Source of the DNA: Marinobacter sp. X15-166B
Lineage (GTDB): Bacteria > Pseudomonadota > Gammaproteobacteria > Pseudomonadales > Oleiphilaceae
Direction: 5' to 3'
Assembly (NCBI RefSeq): GCF_001752365.1
Contig: NZ_MEIY01000001.1
Location: forward strand, 1,561,044-1,625,043
Length of the DNA stretch: 64,000 nt
Below, piece by piece: positions 9,501 to 18,153 of the stretch. The notes under the pieces are model-generated. The model had not been told where the DNA came from. It saw nothing but the letters and a program-made list of their open reading frames with translations, and ran no database searches. Each line of letters begins with the position of its first letter. Position 1 is the first letter of the stretch. Position numbers and translations under genes: made by a program.

Positions 9501-9530
9501 GATACCGGGAACCGGAAGGTACCCGGTATC
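9501..9530 (+). terminator. Hairpin between kshB and DUF1302 gene, possible terminator
   Basis: GATACCGGGAACC pairs with GGTACCCGGTATC with one mismatch and a 4-nt loop, 8 bp past the kshB stop. There is no T-run, so termination is uncertain. Confidence 0.4.
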
Positions 9531-9611
9531 GTCCATTTAAGGGATGTTCTTGTCTTAGTGCTCGAAGATACTGCTTCTTACCCTTGAGCGGGATAATAAA
9601 AAGGAGCATTC

Positions 9612-11246
9612 ATGAAACTTCAGCGTGCGCTGTGCAAACCATCAACCAGGCTATCTCTGAGGCGGGTGTCTCTGGCAGTTGCGGCCGCCAGCTGCAGTAG
9701 CCCTGTGTGGGCGTTGCCCACCGTCAGTTTCGACAATGGCCTGACCCTGCAATCCCAACTGACCGCCAACTACACCCTGTCGGCGCGGACAGGTTCCGCC
9801 AGCAAGGAATACCTCAACGACCTGAATAGCGATGACGGGACCCGCAACTTCGACGAGTGGGGCCTGATCAACAACCGGCTGAGCTTGTTTGGCGAGGTCA
9901 TCGCCCGCTACGAAAACCTGGGCGCGGTGTTGCGTGGCAGTCATTTCTACGACGACGTCTATCACCAGAGCAACGATAACGACTCGCCGGACACCGTTAA
10001 CAAGCGCGGTAACCACCAGCGATTCACGTCTGAAACCAAAGACCGCAGCGGGGGCGAACCCCGGCTGCTGGATGCCTACGTGTTCGGCAACTTTGCCCTG
10101 GACAATTCCCAGTTCCTGTCCCTGAAAGCCGGCCGCCATCTGTTTGTGTGGGGCGAAAGTCTGTTCTGGCCCAACATCAGTCAGGGGCAGGCCCCGGTGG
10201 ATGCCACCAAGTTCAACGTACCGGGCACCGAGGCCAAGGACGCCTACCTGCCGGTGGGGCAGGTGTCGGTGAACTACTCCCTCAACCACCAGCTGACCTT
10301 CACCGGTTTCTGGCAGTACGAATGGGAAGAGACCCTGTTGAACCCCGTGGGGGATTTCTTCGGGTCCGATTTTTTCGGGCCGGGGTCGGAGTTCTGGCGC
10401 TTTGCTCCCGGGCCCGTCGGTCCGACGACCGCTTTTGCCAGCGCCGGCGAGGTAAAACCCGGTGACGATGGCCAGTGGGGCATCGGGGTGCGCTTCAACC
10501 CGAATTTCAACACCGAACTCGGGTTGTATCACTACCGTTACCATGACCGGGTGCCGGTGCTGTTTTTTGATGCGACCGGCACCACCCGCTACAGTTCGGC
10601 GCCGGATCTGCGTGCCGCGGGGCCAGGCACCTACCAGTTCAAATATTTTGAGGACATCCAGCTGACCGGCGTCAGTGTGAGTACCAAAGTGGCCGATGCG
10701 GTGCAGATCGGTGCGGACGTCAGCTTGCGGGACGGTGCCGCCGTGTATCTGGTCAATGGCGCCCCCACCACCGGGGAAATCCTGCAAAGCAACCTGAACG
10801 CGGTGTACATCATCGGCCCCTCGTTTCTGGCCCAGCAAACCACCCTGCTCGGTGAGTTTGTGAACCAGCGCATTCAGGGGGTCGACACCCTGCACGTCAG
10901 CGGTGGTGTACCGGGTTCCAACGGGTCGTTCGACCGGTTCACATCCGACGCGCAGACCAAATCCAGCTCCCTGTACGGGGCCGGTATCTTTCTGGATTAC
11001 CCCAGCATTGGCCAGGGCTGGGATCTGACCACCTCGGCGGTATGGACACACAACATTGCCGGCAGCGGTATTCAGGGTTTTGGCCGGGACGAGAAGCGCC
11101 TGACCCTGGGGGCGGACTTTACCTACCTGAGCAACTTCAGCGCCGGTGCCACCCTGGTGAACTATCTGTCGTCCGCCAATATCGATAGGGGCCGTGTCCT
11201 GTCCGACCGGGATTACCTGTCTTTCAACTTCAAGTACACCTTCTGA
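9612..11246 (+). CDS. DUF1302 outer-membrane protein (copy 1)
   Basis: 544 residues, start ATG with AAGGAG 6 nt upstream. An N-terminal signal peptide with a basic start (RRVSLAVAAASCSSPVWA) is cleaved near residue 35. The rest alternates short beta strands with polar turns and ends YLSFNFKYTF, with the terminal Phe typical of outer-membrane barrels. Residues near 110-130 (HFYDDVYHQSNDNDSP) are nearly identical to the paralogue at 25834-27417. DUF1302 proteins repeatedly sit next to DUF1329 in degraders of hydrophobic compounds; a role in steroid passage across the outer membrane is inferred, not shown. Confidence 0.85.
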   Translation: MKLQRALCKPSTRLSLRRVSLAVAAASCSSPVWALPTVSFDNGLTLQSQLTANYTLSARTGSASKEYLNDLNSDDGTRNFDEWGLINNRLSLFGEVIARYENLGAVLRGSHFYDDVYHQSNDNDSPDTVNKRGNHQRFTSETKDRSGGEPRLLDAYVFGNFALDNSQFLSLKAGRHLFVWGESLFWPNISQGQAPVDATKFNVPGTEAKDAYLPVGQVSVNYSLNHQLTFTGFWQYEWEETLLNPVGDFFGSDFFGPGSEFWRFAPGPVGPTTAFASAGEVKPGDDGQWGIGVRFNPNFNTELGLYHYRYHDRVPVLFFDATGTTRYSSAPDLRAAGPGTYQFKYFEDIQLTGVSVSTKVADAVQIGADVSLRDGAAVYLVNGAPTTGEILQSNLNAVYIIGPSFLAQQTTLLGEFVNQRIQGVDTLHVSGGVPGSNGSFDRFTSDAQTKSSSLYGAGIFLDYPSIGQGWDLTTSAVWTHNIAGSGIQGFGRDEKRLTLGADFTYLSNFSAGATLVNYLSSANIDRGRVLSDRDYLSFNFKYTF

Positions 11247-11262
11247 CACCTGCGAGGATCCC

Positions 11263-12642
11263 ATGTTCTATACACACGCGTTGAAAAGTTTGCTGGCCGT
11301 TGCTGCCGCCGGTGGTCTGCTGGTGGGCATGGCACACGCTGCCACCGAGGCCGAAATTGCCCGCCTCGGCAAGGACCTGACCTGTGTGGGCGCGGAAAGA
11401 GCCGGCAATGCCGATGGCAGCATTCCCGAATGGACCGGCAAATGGCTGGGGGTGCCCGATCACGTAGACTTCAAGGGTACCGGGCAGCATCCGGTCGACC
11501 CTTATCCCGAGGAACAGCCCTTGTTTGTGATCACCGCCGACAATATGGGTGATCACGAGAGCCGCCTGTCCGACGGACAGAAAGCCCTGTTCGCCAAGTA
11601 TCCGGACACCTTCAAGATGCCGGTGTACCCGTCCCACCGGGACTTCCGTTTCCCCGACTCGGTGTGTGAGGTGACCCTGCAGAACGCCAAACACGCCAAG
11701 CTGGTGGACGAGGGTGAGGGGGTGGTGGCCACTACCGGTGGCATCCTGTTCCCCTTCCCGAAAACGGGGCTGGAGTTGCTGTGGACCTCGTCATTCTTTA
11801 CCTACCGCCCCTGGAGTGAAGAGCTGACCTCGGACAACATTTACGTGCTGGCGGATGGCAGCAAAAACCGCGGCCAGGTGCGCTCGGCCAACCTGGCCTT
11901 GCACCTCAAACCCGGCAATGAGGGGGCCACTGAAGGACCGTCCGCCTATTACCTGAACCAGACCAACCTGCCGCAGCGGGATCGGGGCGAGGTCAATACC
12001 GGCCTTGAACATTTCAACCATAAAACCAACCCTCGCCAGAGCTGGCGTTACGATCCGGGTACCCGGCGGGTGCGCCAGTCGCCCGAATACGGTTTTGACA
12101 TGCAGTTTCCGGGGAGTGGCGGCTCGATCACCGTCGATGAGGTGCGTATTTTTAACGGTTCGGGCCAGCGCTATAACTGGGAGATTGTCGGCAAGCAGGA
12201 AATGTACGTGCCCTACAACACTTACCGCTTGCACAGCAAAGCCATTTCCTATGACGAACTGCTGACCCCGGGACACGCCAATCCGGAGTTCATGCGCTAT
12301 GAGTTGCACCGCGTGTGGGTGCTCGAGGGCACCCTGAAAGACGACTACCGTCACCTCTATGGCAAGCGCCGCATGTACATTGATGAAGACAGCTGGCTGA
12401 TGCTGATGGGTGATAACTACGACGCCCGCGGCCAGCTCTGGCGTACTTCCATGGTCAACTACTTCTACGCCTATGAAGCCGAAACCTGGCAGGCGGGGGT
12501 GGGTCTCTACCATGACCTGTTCGCCGGTTCTTATCTGGCGTTCAACCTGGTCAACGAGCAGAAGTCTGCGTACACCCTCAACAGTGGCAAAATCGGCCCG
12601 GGCAACTTCGGACCTGAAGCGGCCCGTCGCCTGGGGCTGTAA
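11263..12642 (+). CDS. DUF1329 envelope protein (copy 1)
   Basis: 459 residues, start ATG 11263 after GCGAGGATCCC, 16 bp behind the DUF1302 gene. Signal peptide (LLAVAAAGGLLVGMAHA) cleaved near residue 27, followed by the family signature GKDLTCVGAERAGNADGSIP and WTGKW. Mature protein is soluble-looking with many aromatic strands (RYDPGTRRVRQSPEY, KQEMYVPYNTYRL, YHDLFAGSY). The family is annotated as an outer-membrane lipoprotein-sorting (LolB-like) fold, though no lipobox cysteine is visible here. The fixed pairing with DUF1302 implies a joint role in moving hydrophobic molecules through the periplasm (inference). Confidence 0.85.
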   Translation: MFYTHALKSLLAVAAAGGLLVGMAHAATEAEIARLGKDLTCVGAERAGNADGSIPEWTGKWLGVPDHVDFKGTGQHPVDPYPEEQPLFVITADNMGDHESRLSDGQKALFAKYPDTFKMPVYPSHRDFRFPDSVCEVTLQNAKHAKLVDEGEGVVATTGGILFPFPKTGLELLWTSSFFTYRPWSEELTSDNIYVLADGSKNRGQVRSANLALHLKPGNEGATEGPSAYYLNQTNLPQRDRGEVNTGLEHFNHKTNPRQSWRYDPGTRRVRQSPEYGFDMQFPGSGGSITVDEVRIFNGSGQRYNWEIVGKQEMYVPYNTYRLHSKAISYDELLTPGHANPEFMRYELHRVWVLEGTLKDDYRHLYGKRRMYIDEDSWLMLMGDNYDARGQLWRTSMVNYFYAYEAETWQAGVGLYHDLFAGSYLAFNLVNEQKSAYTLNSGKIGPGNFGPEAARRLGL

Positions 12643-12689
12643 GGCCGGACGTTAAGCCCGCCTGGCTGTCAATGGTCGGGCGGCTATTG

Positions 12690-12729
12690 GCCGCTGGGCA
12701 GTCAGTTATAATAATGATTGCCCAGCGGC
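12690..12729. repeat. Inverted repeat downstream of DUF1329 gene
   Basis: GCCGCTGGGCA (12690-12700) is perfectly repeated in inverse at 12719-12729 around an AT-rich 18-nt loop. No T-run follows. It lies between two convergent genes and may stall or stabilise transcripts. Confidence 0.6.
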
Positions 12730-12750
12730 AGTAACAATGGTTGAACCGGG

Positions 12751-12776
12751 CGGTAATAACCACATGGTTATTACCG
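12751..12776. repeat. Perfect 11-bp palindrome between convergent genes
   Basis: CGGTAATAACC and GGTTATTACCG flank a 4-nt loop. This is the second of two adjacent hairpins between the ends of the genes at 11263-12642 and 12819-13316; a bidirectional terminator without U-tract or an operator are both possible. Confidence 0.6.
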
Positions 12777-12818
12777 ACCGATTTATTAAAGGATATATAA
12801 ACCCAGGGTGTGATGTGA

Positions 12819-13316
12819 TCAGGCGGGCATAGAGTTGCCGGTATAGATTACTTTGTTGTACTCGCCCGAAAAGTCGCTCATAACAACCGAATTAACCCGG
12901 AAATGACTCTTGGTTATGAACCATTGACGGTTGTCTTTGCGGAACTCATCCAGATAGTGGCCACCCAATTGAAGGCTGGTCTTGGCCTGGGTATCAATGC
13001 TGTGGAAACGCAGGGCCACCTTGGCTCTGGCCCGGTCCGGGCCGAGCAGGGTGACCACGGGGTTCTGGGCGTGGTGCATGTCAACAATGTTGTCACGGCA
13101 CGCCAGCTCCGTGTACAGCGCAACAAAATCTTCGCGACGATTGAAACGGCCGATATGGCCAAAGTCAATATCGATCTCGCCTTCGGCAAAGCAGGCCAGC
13201 ACCTGCTCCGGTTGTTTTTCATCGCAGGCATTCAAATAGTGGAATTTCAAGTCAAGAATGGCTTGCTGATCTTCCAGTTGCTGAATACGTTGTTCCAGGT
13301 CTGAGATATTGGTCAT
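12819..13316 (-). CDS. NTF2-fold (SnoaL-like) protein, BaiE-like
   Basis: 165 residues, cytoplasmic. Opens with a helical DLEQRIQQLEDQQAILDLK, typical of SnoaL_4/NTF2 proteins. Length and several blocks resemble BaiE bile-acid 7alpha-dehydratase from memory: Y27 and D32 keep the BaiE Y30/D35 spacing, and a GGHYLDEFRK..QWFI block matches GGAFYTDKYEK..QWYI. At the position I align with BaiE H83 there is Q84, although H81 and H82 lie nearby. A dehydratase or ketosteroid isomerase acting on a hydroxylated steroid nucleus is plausible; aromatic-ring dioxygenase small subunits share the fold. Stands alone on the minus strand, with weak ribosome site. Confidence 0.7.
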   Translation of the reverse strand: MTNISDLEQRIQQLEDQQAILDLKFHYLNACDEKQPEQVLACFAEGEIDIDFGHIGRFNRREDFVALYTELACRDNIVDMHHAQNPVVTLLGPDRARAKVALRFHSIDTQAKTSLQLGGHYLDEFRKDNRQWFITKSHFRVNSVVMSDFSGEYNKVIYTGNSMPA

Positions 13317-13527
13317 GGATTACTCGATTATTGGAGTTATAGACAACGGTGGGTGATTGTTTAGTGTGTTATTGTTTTTAAGTAATATCAATCGGTCGGT
13401 GGTTGATTGCAATAGCAGTTTAGATGTCTTCGTTATTAAATCCATGTTGGCTGCCAATAAGGTGCATCAGCATCACGGGGCTGGCGCGTGATCCATGCTG
13501 TCCGCTGTGTGATTTTCTCACCGGTCT

Positions 13528-13545
13528 AGTCTGTTTGGGTGAGGC
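13528..13545 (+). promoter_or_regulatory. Degenerate regulon box upstream of the small ORF
   Basis: TAGTCTGTTTGGGTGAGG: the left half matches the box exactly but the right half GACGATG is degraded to GGTGAGG. It lies 105 bp before the small gene. Confidence 0.3.
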
Positions 13546-13553
13546 GGGGGGTT

Positions 13554-13598
13554 GCAGGCAGGCGTAACTTTGATTCAGGTATCCGGATTCCTGCCTGC
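13554..13598. repeat. Inverted repeat in the leader of the small gene
   Basis: GCAGGCAGG (13554-13562) and CCTGCCTGC (13590-13598) are perfect complements around a 27-nt loop, ending 52 bp before the small gene start. Could be a leader structure or operator. Confidence 0.45.
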
Positions 13599-13650
13599 GG
13601 GTACGGACACCTGACATTGGCTTGTCGAAAGCAAATGTAACGGAGGCACC

Positions 13651-13830
13651 ATGAAAACAAAAATGCTAACCCTCGGCTTTGTTGTTGTAACCGGATTCGT
13701 CATGCTGCTCAGCGCAGCCGTTGTGCGCACCCCCTCTGGCAGTCAGGCCATGGCGCAGGTGTGTCAGGCAGATCCCATGCAGTGTGTGGTTCCCCAGAAT
13801 CTGTCTGCGTTCCCTTTGCGCCCCTGGTAA
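13651..13830 (+). CDS. Small exported or membrane-anchored protein, 59 aa
   Basis: 59 residues from an ATG with CGGAGG 7 nt upstream, one of the best ribosome sites in the region. The N-terminus MKTK is followed by a hydrophobic helix (MLTLGFVVVTGFVMLLSAAVV, about residues 5-25), then a possible cleavage region SQAMA|Q and a short tail with two cysteines (C38 and C45, VCQADPMQC) ending FPLRPW. I do not recognise the family. It looks like a secreted micropeptide or single-TM protein. It sits between the NTF2-fold gene and the acyl-CoA dehydrogenase operon, with box-like sequences on both sides. Confidence 0.6.
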   Translation: MKTKMLTLGFVVVTGFVMLLSAAVVRTPSGSQAMAQVCQADPMQCVVPQNLSAFPLRPW

Positions 13831-13940
13831 GTCACACTTCGCCAGATCAGGGCTGTACACCAGTGGCGCCCGGGCCCCTGCCCGTGCGCTCAGACCCCCG
13901 TGGTGATTTTCTGACGCGGTTGTGCGCGCATTGCGGTTGA

Positions 13941-13958
13941 TCGTCCATCCGGACGAGG
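13941..13958 (+). promoter_or_regulatory. 18-bp steroid-regulon box upstream of acyl-CoA dehydrogenase operon
   Basis: TCGTCCATCCGGACGAGG, with GTCC/GGAC symmetry and 96 bp before the start at 14055. It differs from the consensus at the penultimate T (G) but keeps GTC...GGACGA. Confidence 0.6.
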
Positions 13959-14054
13959 CCCGATGTTCGCCGCCACCGTTATAGTGATCCTGACCCATAA
14001 AACAACCGATCGGATGACCTCCGGTGGCCAAGTATAAAAACAGCAGGAACGCCT

Positions 14055-15245
14055 ATGAGCAACATTGAACAGTTCCGTCATGAGGTCCGTGCATGGCTGG
14101 AAACCAACTGCCCGCAATCCATGCGCGGACTCATGCCCGCCGATGAAATGGTTTGGGGTGGACGCGACATCGAATTCCAAACCGAGGACCAGCGACTCTG
14201 GTTTGAACGGATGCGCGACAAGGGCTGGTTCTGCCCGGACTGGCCGGTCGAATACGGCGGCGGCGGTCTCAGCGCCGAGCAGACTTCGGTACTGGAAGCG
14301 GAAATGCGCCGGCTGCGCTGCCGCCCGCCCCAGATCAATCTGGGCATCTGGATGCTGGGCCCGGTGTTACTCGAATTCGGCACCGAAGCACAGAAACGGG
14401 AACTGCTGCCGCCCATGGCCCGTGGCGAAGTGCGCTGGTGCCAGGGGTTTTCCGAGCCGAATGCCGGCTCGGATCTGGCCAGTCTGCAAACCAGTGCCCG
14501 GTCTGACGGCGATGATTTTGTCGTCAATGGCACCAAGATCTGGACCTCTTACGGTGACAAGTCCGACTGGATGTACGCCCTGGTGCGGACCGGGCCGAAA
14601 GAGCCCAAGCACGCCGGAATCAGCCTGATCGTGCTGGATATGCATTCGCCGGGCGTTACGGTGACCCCCATCGATCTGATCAGTGGGAAATCCAGCTTTT
14701 GTCAGGTGTTTTTTGATGATGTACGGGTACCCAAGGCGCAACTGATCGGCGAGATCAATGAAGGTTGGGCGCTGGCCAAAGCATTGCTCGGACACGAACG
14801 CCGTGCCATGTCCAAGTTCAGTGAGATCAGCCTGCCCACCCATTTTGACCTGCTGGAAACCCTGTTTACTTACCTGCCAGAGCCCGCCACACCCTCCGAA
14901 ATGGCCTTGCACCAGCGTGCCATCAATTGTCGCATGGAGGAGCATGCGTTTGAGCTGACCCAGCGCCGGCTGAATGAAGCGGGCCGGGCCCGGCAGGACA
15001 TTTCCGGTTTAATGGCCATACAGAAACTGGTGCACACCGAGCAGGAAAAGGACAAATTTGAAGTGCTGCTGGACGTGATGGGGCACCGTGCGCTGGGCTG
15101 GGAGGGCGACGGCTTTTCGGAGCGTGAACTGGCGTTAACCCACACCTGGCTGAACAGTTTTACCCAGAGCATCGCCGGTGGCACTTCCGAGGTGCAGTTG
15201 AACGTCATTGCCAAGCGCGTGCTTGGGCTTCCAGAAGCAAAATAA
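14055..15245 (+). CDS. Acyl-CoA dehydrogenase (FadE type, likely alpha subunit of a heteromeric pair)
   Basis: 396 residues. Oxidises an acyl-CoA to the 2-enoyl-CoA with FAD. Visible family blocks: WPVEYGGGGLS near 60, FSEPNAGSDLASLQT near 135, VNGTKIWTSYGDKSDW near 155 and GGTSEVQLNVIAKRVLGLP at the end. At the position where medium-chain enzymes carry the catalytic Glu (YEGT) it has GGGT-type sequence. It is followed 13 bp later by a second, divergent acyl-CoA dehydrogenase, the arrangement of the alpha2beta2 enzymes specialised for steroid acyl-CoAs. Co-transcription with the CoA ligase at 16410 suggests work on a steroid side chain or ring-derived acid. Confidence 0.9.
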   Translation: MSNIEQFRHEVRAWLETNCPQSMRGLMPADEMVWGGRDIEFQTEDQRLWFERMRDKGWFCPDWPVEYGGGGLSAEQTSVLEAEMRRLRCRPPQINLGIWMLGPVLLEFGTEAQKRELLPPMARGEVRWCQGFSEPNAGSDLASLQTSARSDGDDFVVNGTKIWTSYGDKSDWMYALVRTGPKEPKHAGISLIVLDMHSPGVTVTPIDLISGKSSFCQVFFDDVRVPKAQLIGEINEGWALAKALLGHERRAMSKFSEISLPTHFDLLETLFTYLPEPATPSEMALHQRAINCRMEEHAFELTQRRLNEAGRARQDISGLMAIQKLVHTEQEKDKFEVLLDVMGHRALGWEGDGFSERELALTHTWLNSFTQSIAGGTSEVQLNVIAKRVLGLPEAK

Positions 15246-15258
15246 CAAGGGGTGAATC

Positions 15259-16413
15259 GTGAGTCTGGTATATAACGAGGAACAACAACAACTCGACGAC
15301 AGCGCCCGGGAGTTTCTGGCCGCACGCAGCGGAGTCGGTGAACAGCGTCGCTTGCGTGACGACAAGGTGCCGGCAGGTTTCAGCACGGATGTGTGGCAAG
15401 AGATGCTGGCGCTGGGTTGGGGCGGTATTGCCTTGCCGGAGGAGTACGGGGGGCTGGACTTTGGCTTCCAGGGGTTTGCCCCGGTTTTTGATCAGATCGG
15501 GCGAAACTTGTCAGCCTCGCCCTTGCTGTCATCCGTGGTGCTGTGTGCATCGGTGATCGAGCAGCTGGGCCGCGCAGAACAGCGCGAGACGATGCTGCCG
15601 GCGCTGATCAGTGGCGACCAGAGGCTGGCGCTGGCGTTGCATGCGCAGGACCGCTTCCGCGCAGAAGATGTCGGCGTCAGCGTTCAGGCGGACGGCGACA
15701 GTTACCTGCTGAGCGGCAATAATATCTGGGTACCGGACGGTGTACAGGCCGACGGCTGGTTAGTGGCCGGTCGTCTTGCCAACGGCGATGTTGCCGTGTT
15801 TCACGTACCTGCTGGAACCACAGCGGTAACGGTGAAACCGCTACAGGTGCTGGATTCCCGCAATCATGCACGCCTGTCGTTCGATCAGGTTCGCGTGCCT
15901 GGGTCCGCGCGCATCGGTGACGGCAATGACGCCTGCCAGGCGCTGGAACTGGCTGTGGACCGTGGCACCGCCTGTGTGGCAGCCGAGTTGCTGGGCACGG
16001 CCGAAGCCATGTTTGCCATGACCCTGGAATACCTCAAGACCCGGACCCAGTTTGGCGTTGCGATTGGCAGCTTTCAGGCGTTGCAGCACCGGGTGTCGTG
16101 GCTGTATGTGGATCTGCAACTGGCCCGCAGTGCGGTCATGGGCGCATTCGAAGCATTGGATAGCGGCACCGTGAGCGAGACTGAGCGCCAGCAGCTGGTC
16201 AGTCTGGCGAAATGGAAAGCCGGTGAAGCGGCCCATAAAATCAGTGCCGAAGCGGTACAGATGCACGGCGGTATCGGTGTCACCGACGAGTACGATCTGG
16301 GGCTGTATCTGAAACGGGTGCGGGTGGCTCAGGTCATGCTCGGTGACAGTGACTTCCATTGCGAGCGGTATGGACGCATGGCGCGTCAGCTGAGCGGTGA
16401 GGTGGCCCCATGA
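15259..16413 (+). CDS. Acyl-CoA dehydrogenase (second subunit of pair)
   Basis: 384 residues with a GTG start preceded by AAGGGGTG. Shorter, more divergent N-terminal half (LALHAQDRFRAEDVG in place of the SEP..GSD loop), but a conserved C-terminal domain: RTQFGVAIGSFQALQHRVSW and AVQMHGGIGVTDEYDLGLYLKR, including the flavin-contacting HGGIG. Such partners lack one half of the FAD site and only function with the neighbour encoded at 14055-15245. The stop codon overlaps the ATG of the ligase (ATGA), indicating translational coupling. Confidence 0.9.
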   Translation: MSLVYNEEQQQLDDSAREFLAARSGVGEQRRLRDDKVPAGFSTDVWQEMLALGWGGIALPEEYGGLDFGFQGFAPVFDQIGRNLSASPLLSSVVLCASVIEQLGRAEQRETMLPALISGDQRLALALHAQDRFRAEDVGVSVQADGDSYLLSGNNIWVPDGVQADGWLVAGRLANGDVAVFHVPAGTTAVTVKPLQVLDSRNHARLSFDQVRVPGSARIGDGNDACQALELAVDRGTACVAAELLGTAEAMFAMTLEYLKTRTQFGVAIGSFQALQHRVSWLYVDLQLARSAVMGAFEALDSGTVSETERQQLVSLAKWKAGEAAHKISAEAVQMHGGIGVTDEYDLGLYLKRVRVAQVMLGDSDFHCERYGRMARQLSGEVAP

Positions 16414-18086
16414 GTACGGCAGATATGAGCGCCTGGCGGCAAGCCTGGGCGCAGTTGACCCACGAAGCCTCACCTTTTGCGGTCACCCCGGACCACACGG
16501 GGGTGCCTGAATTCAGCAAAGCACCCCGTACCCTGATTGACGCGCTGCAAGTGGGCCGTGCGCACGGCGCTAAACCGTTTTTGCAATGGCAGGACCAGCG
16601 CTACACCTTTGATGAGTTTTTCCGGGCGGCAGACCAGCTGACCGCGGCCCTGCAGAAAGACCTGTCCATTCGTGCCGGTGACCGGGTGGCCATTGCCATG
16701 CGCAACCGCCCGGAATGGATGATCGCCTTCCTGGCTGCCGTGCAGGCGGGCGCCATACCGGTTCCCGTCAACAGCTGGAGCGCCACCGAAGAATTGCTGT
16801 ACGCCATCGACGATTGCGACGCGGCGGTGGTGTTCTGTGATCCCCAGCGCTATGCCCAGTTAACCGGGCTGGAAGCGGAGACGGCGGTCGTGCTGGTCGA
16901 TGCGGAGCCGCAACGGGTGGGTGATTACAGCTGGCCGAAGCTCCTGACCCGTACTCCGGAAGAGGCGGAACTGGCCAGTCCGGCACCCCAGGACCCGGCA
17001 CTGATACTCTATACCTCGGGCACCACGGGCCGCGCCAAGGGGGCCGTATCCAACAATAAGGCGGTATGTCAGGCATTGTACGCGCTGGAGTTCCAGGGGG
17101 CGTTTGCGTACATGACCTCGGAAGAGCGCGTCAGGCCGCTGATCGAATCGGGGTTGCAGCCGACCTTGTTGTTGGCGTTCCCGCTGTTTCACGTCAGCGG
17201 ACTCTTCTCCCAGTTTTTGGGGGCCCTGCGCGGTGGCCGGCGGCTGGTGATCCTGTACAAATGGGACGTTGACCAGGCGCTGAATACCATCCGGGACGAG
17301 AAGGTCACCCAGTTTGCCGGCGTGCCCACCATGATGCAGCAACTGATTCATCATGAACGGTTTGCCAGTGAGGATACCGCGACCCTGTTTGCGTTGGGTC
17401 TGGGGGGCAGTGCGGCCTCCACGGCCTTGTTGGCCCGACTGCTCGAAATCAAGCCAATGGCGCTGTCCGGCAGTGGCTACGGCATGACCGAAACCAACGG
17501 TGTGGGCGCCGCCCACAGTGGCAACCAGTTTGTGGCCCACCCCGAATCGGTTGGCTGGCCCCTGCCGCTGGTGCAGGTGGTGATCGGCGAGAGCCCCGAC
17601 AAACCGGCGGCGGCGGGCACCAGCGGCCCGATCTGGTTGCGCACCTCCGCCCTGATGGACGGCTACTGGAAGAAACCGGACGAAACCCGGGCAGTCCTGC
17701 AGGACGGCTGGTATTACACCGGAGATGTCGGGTATCTGGACGCGGACGGCATGATGTTCATCACCGACCGTATTAAAGACATCATCATTCGTGGCGGTGA
17801 AAACATCTCGGCGGTGGAAGTGGAACATTGTGTGTGCGAGCACCCGGAGGTGGAAGAGGCCGCCGTATTCATGCTGCCGGATGCGGTATATGGGGAGTCG
17901 GTGGCCATGGTGGTCTATAGCCGCAACGTCCTCAGCGAGGCCGACTTGATGGCGTTTATGGCCGAGCGGCTGGCGGCCTACAAGCTACCGACGCGGATTT
18001 GGTTTTCGGATGAGCCGCTGCAGCGCAGTGCCACAGGCAAGCTGCAGAAAGCCGAGGTCAAAAAAGCCTTTGCCGGCCTGGATTGA
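16410..18086 (+). CDS. Acyl-CoA synthetase (AMP-forming), steroid acid ligase candidate
   Basis: 558 residues. Activates a carboxylate through an acyl-adenylate to its CoA thioester. The phosphate loop YTSGTTGRAKG (about 195-205), GYGMTE (about 350), YTGD (about 435), the hinge DRIKD and the C-terminal catalytic Lys region ATGKLQK are all intact. Four-base overlap with the upstream acyl-CoA dehydrogenase makes one ligase/dehydrogenase unit. Substrate unknown; a C5 or C3 steroid side chain acid is the likeliest given two other ligases (FATP-type at 22834, FadD3 at 51300) in the locus. Confidence 0.88.
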   Translation: MSTADMSAWRQAWAQLTHEASPFAVTPDHTGVPEFSKAPRTLIDALQVGRAHGAKPFLQWQDQRYTFDEFFRAADQLTAALQKDLSIRAGDRVAIAMRNRPEWMIAFLAAVQAGAIPVPVNSWSATEELLYAIDDCDAAVVFCDPQRYAQLTGLEAETAVVLVDAEPQRVGDYSWPKLLTRTPEEAELASPAPQDPALILYTSGTTGRAKGAVSNNKAVCQALYALEFQGAFAYMTSEERVRPLIESGLQPTLLLAFPLFHVSGLFSQFLGALRGGRRLVILYKWDVDQALNTIRDEKVTQFAGVPTMMQQLIHHERFASEDTATLFALGLGGSAASTALLARLLEIKPMALSGSGYGMTETNGVGAAHSGNQFVAHPESVGWPLPLVQVVIGESPDKPAAAGTSGPIWLRTSALMDGYWKKPDETRAVLQDGWYYTGDVGYLDADGMMFITDRIKDIIIRGGENISAVEVEHCVCEHPEVEEAAVFMLPDAVYGESVAMVVYSRNVLSEADLMAFMAERLAAYKLPTRIWFSDEPLQRSATGKLQKAEVKKAFAGLD

Positions 18087-18153
18087 GGAATTGACTGGCC
18101 TGCTCCGACAGGGGCAGGTCAGCCATCCCGACGGGTTGCCCCTGTGCCCGCCG

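Larger units (their letters stand above)
13317..13650. other. 334-bp non-coding stretch, AT-rich at its left end
   Basis: The first 110 bp are visibly AT-richer than the flanks and should hold the minus-strand promoter of the NTF2-fold gene. The right half holds a weak copy of the regulon box (13528) and a 9-bp inverted repeat (13554-13598) before the small gene at 13651. No convincing coding frame is seen. Confidence 0.5.

Noticed and set aside
9556..9573. Sequence TAGTGCTCGAAGATACTG before DUF1302 copy 1, similar to the regulon box
   Set aside because: Only the left TAGT and scattered bases agree, the GACGATG half is lost, and spacing to the start (38 bp) is off.
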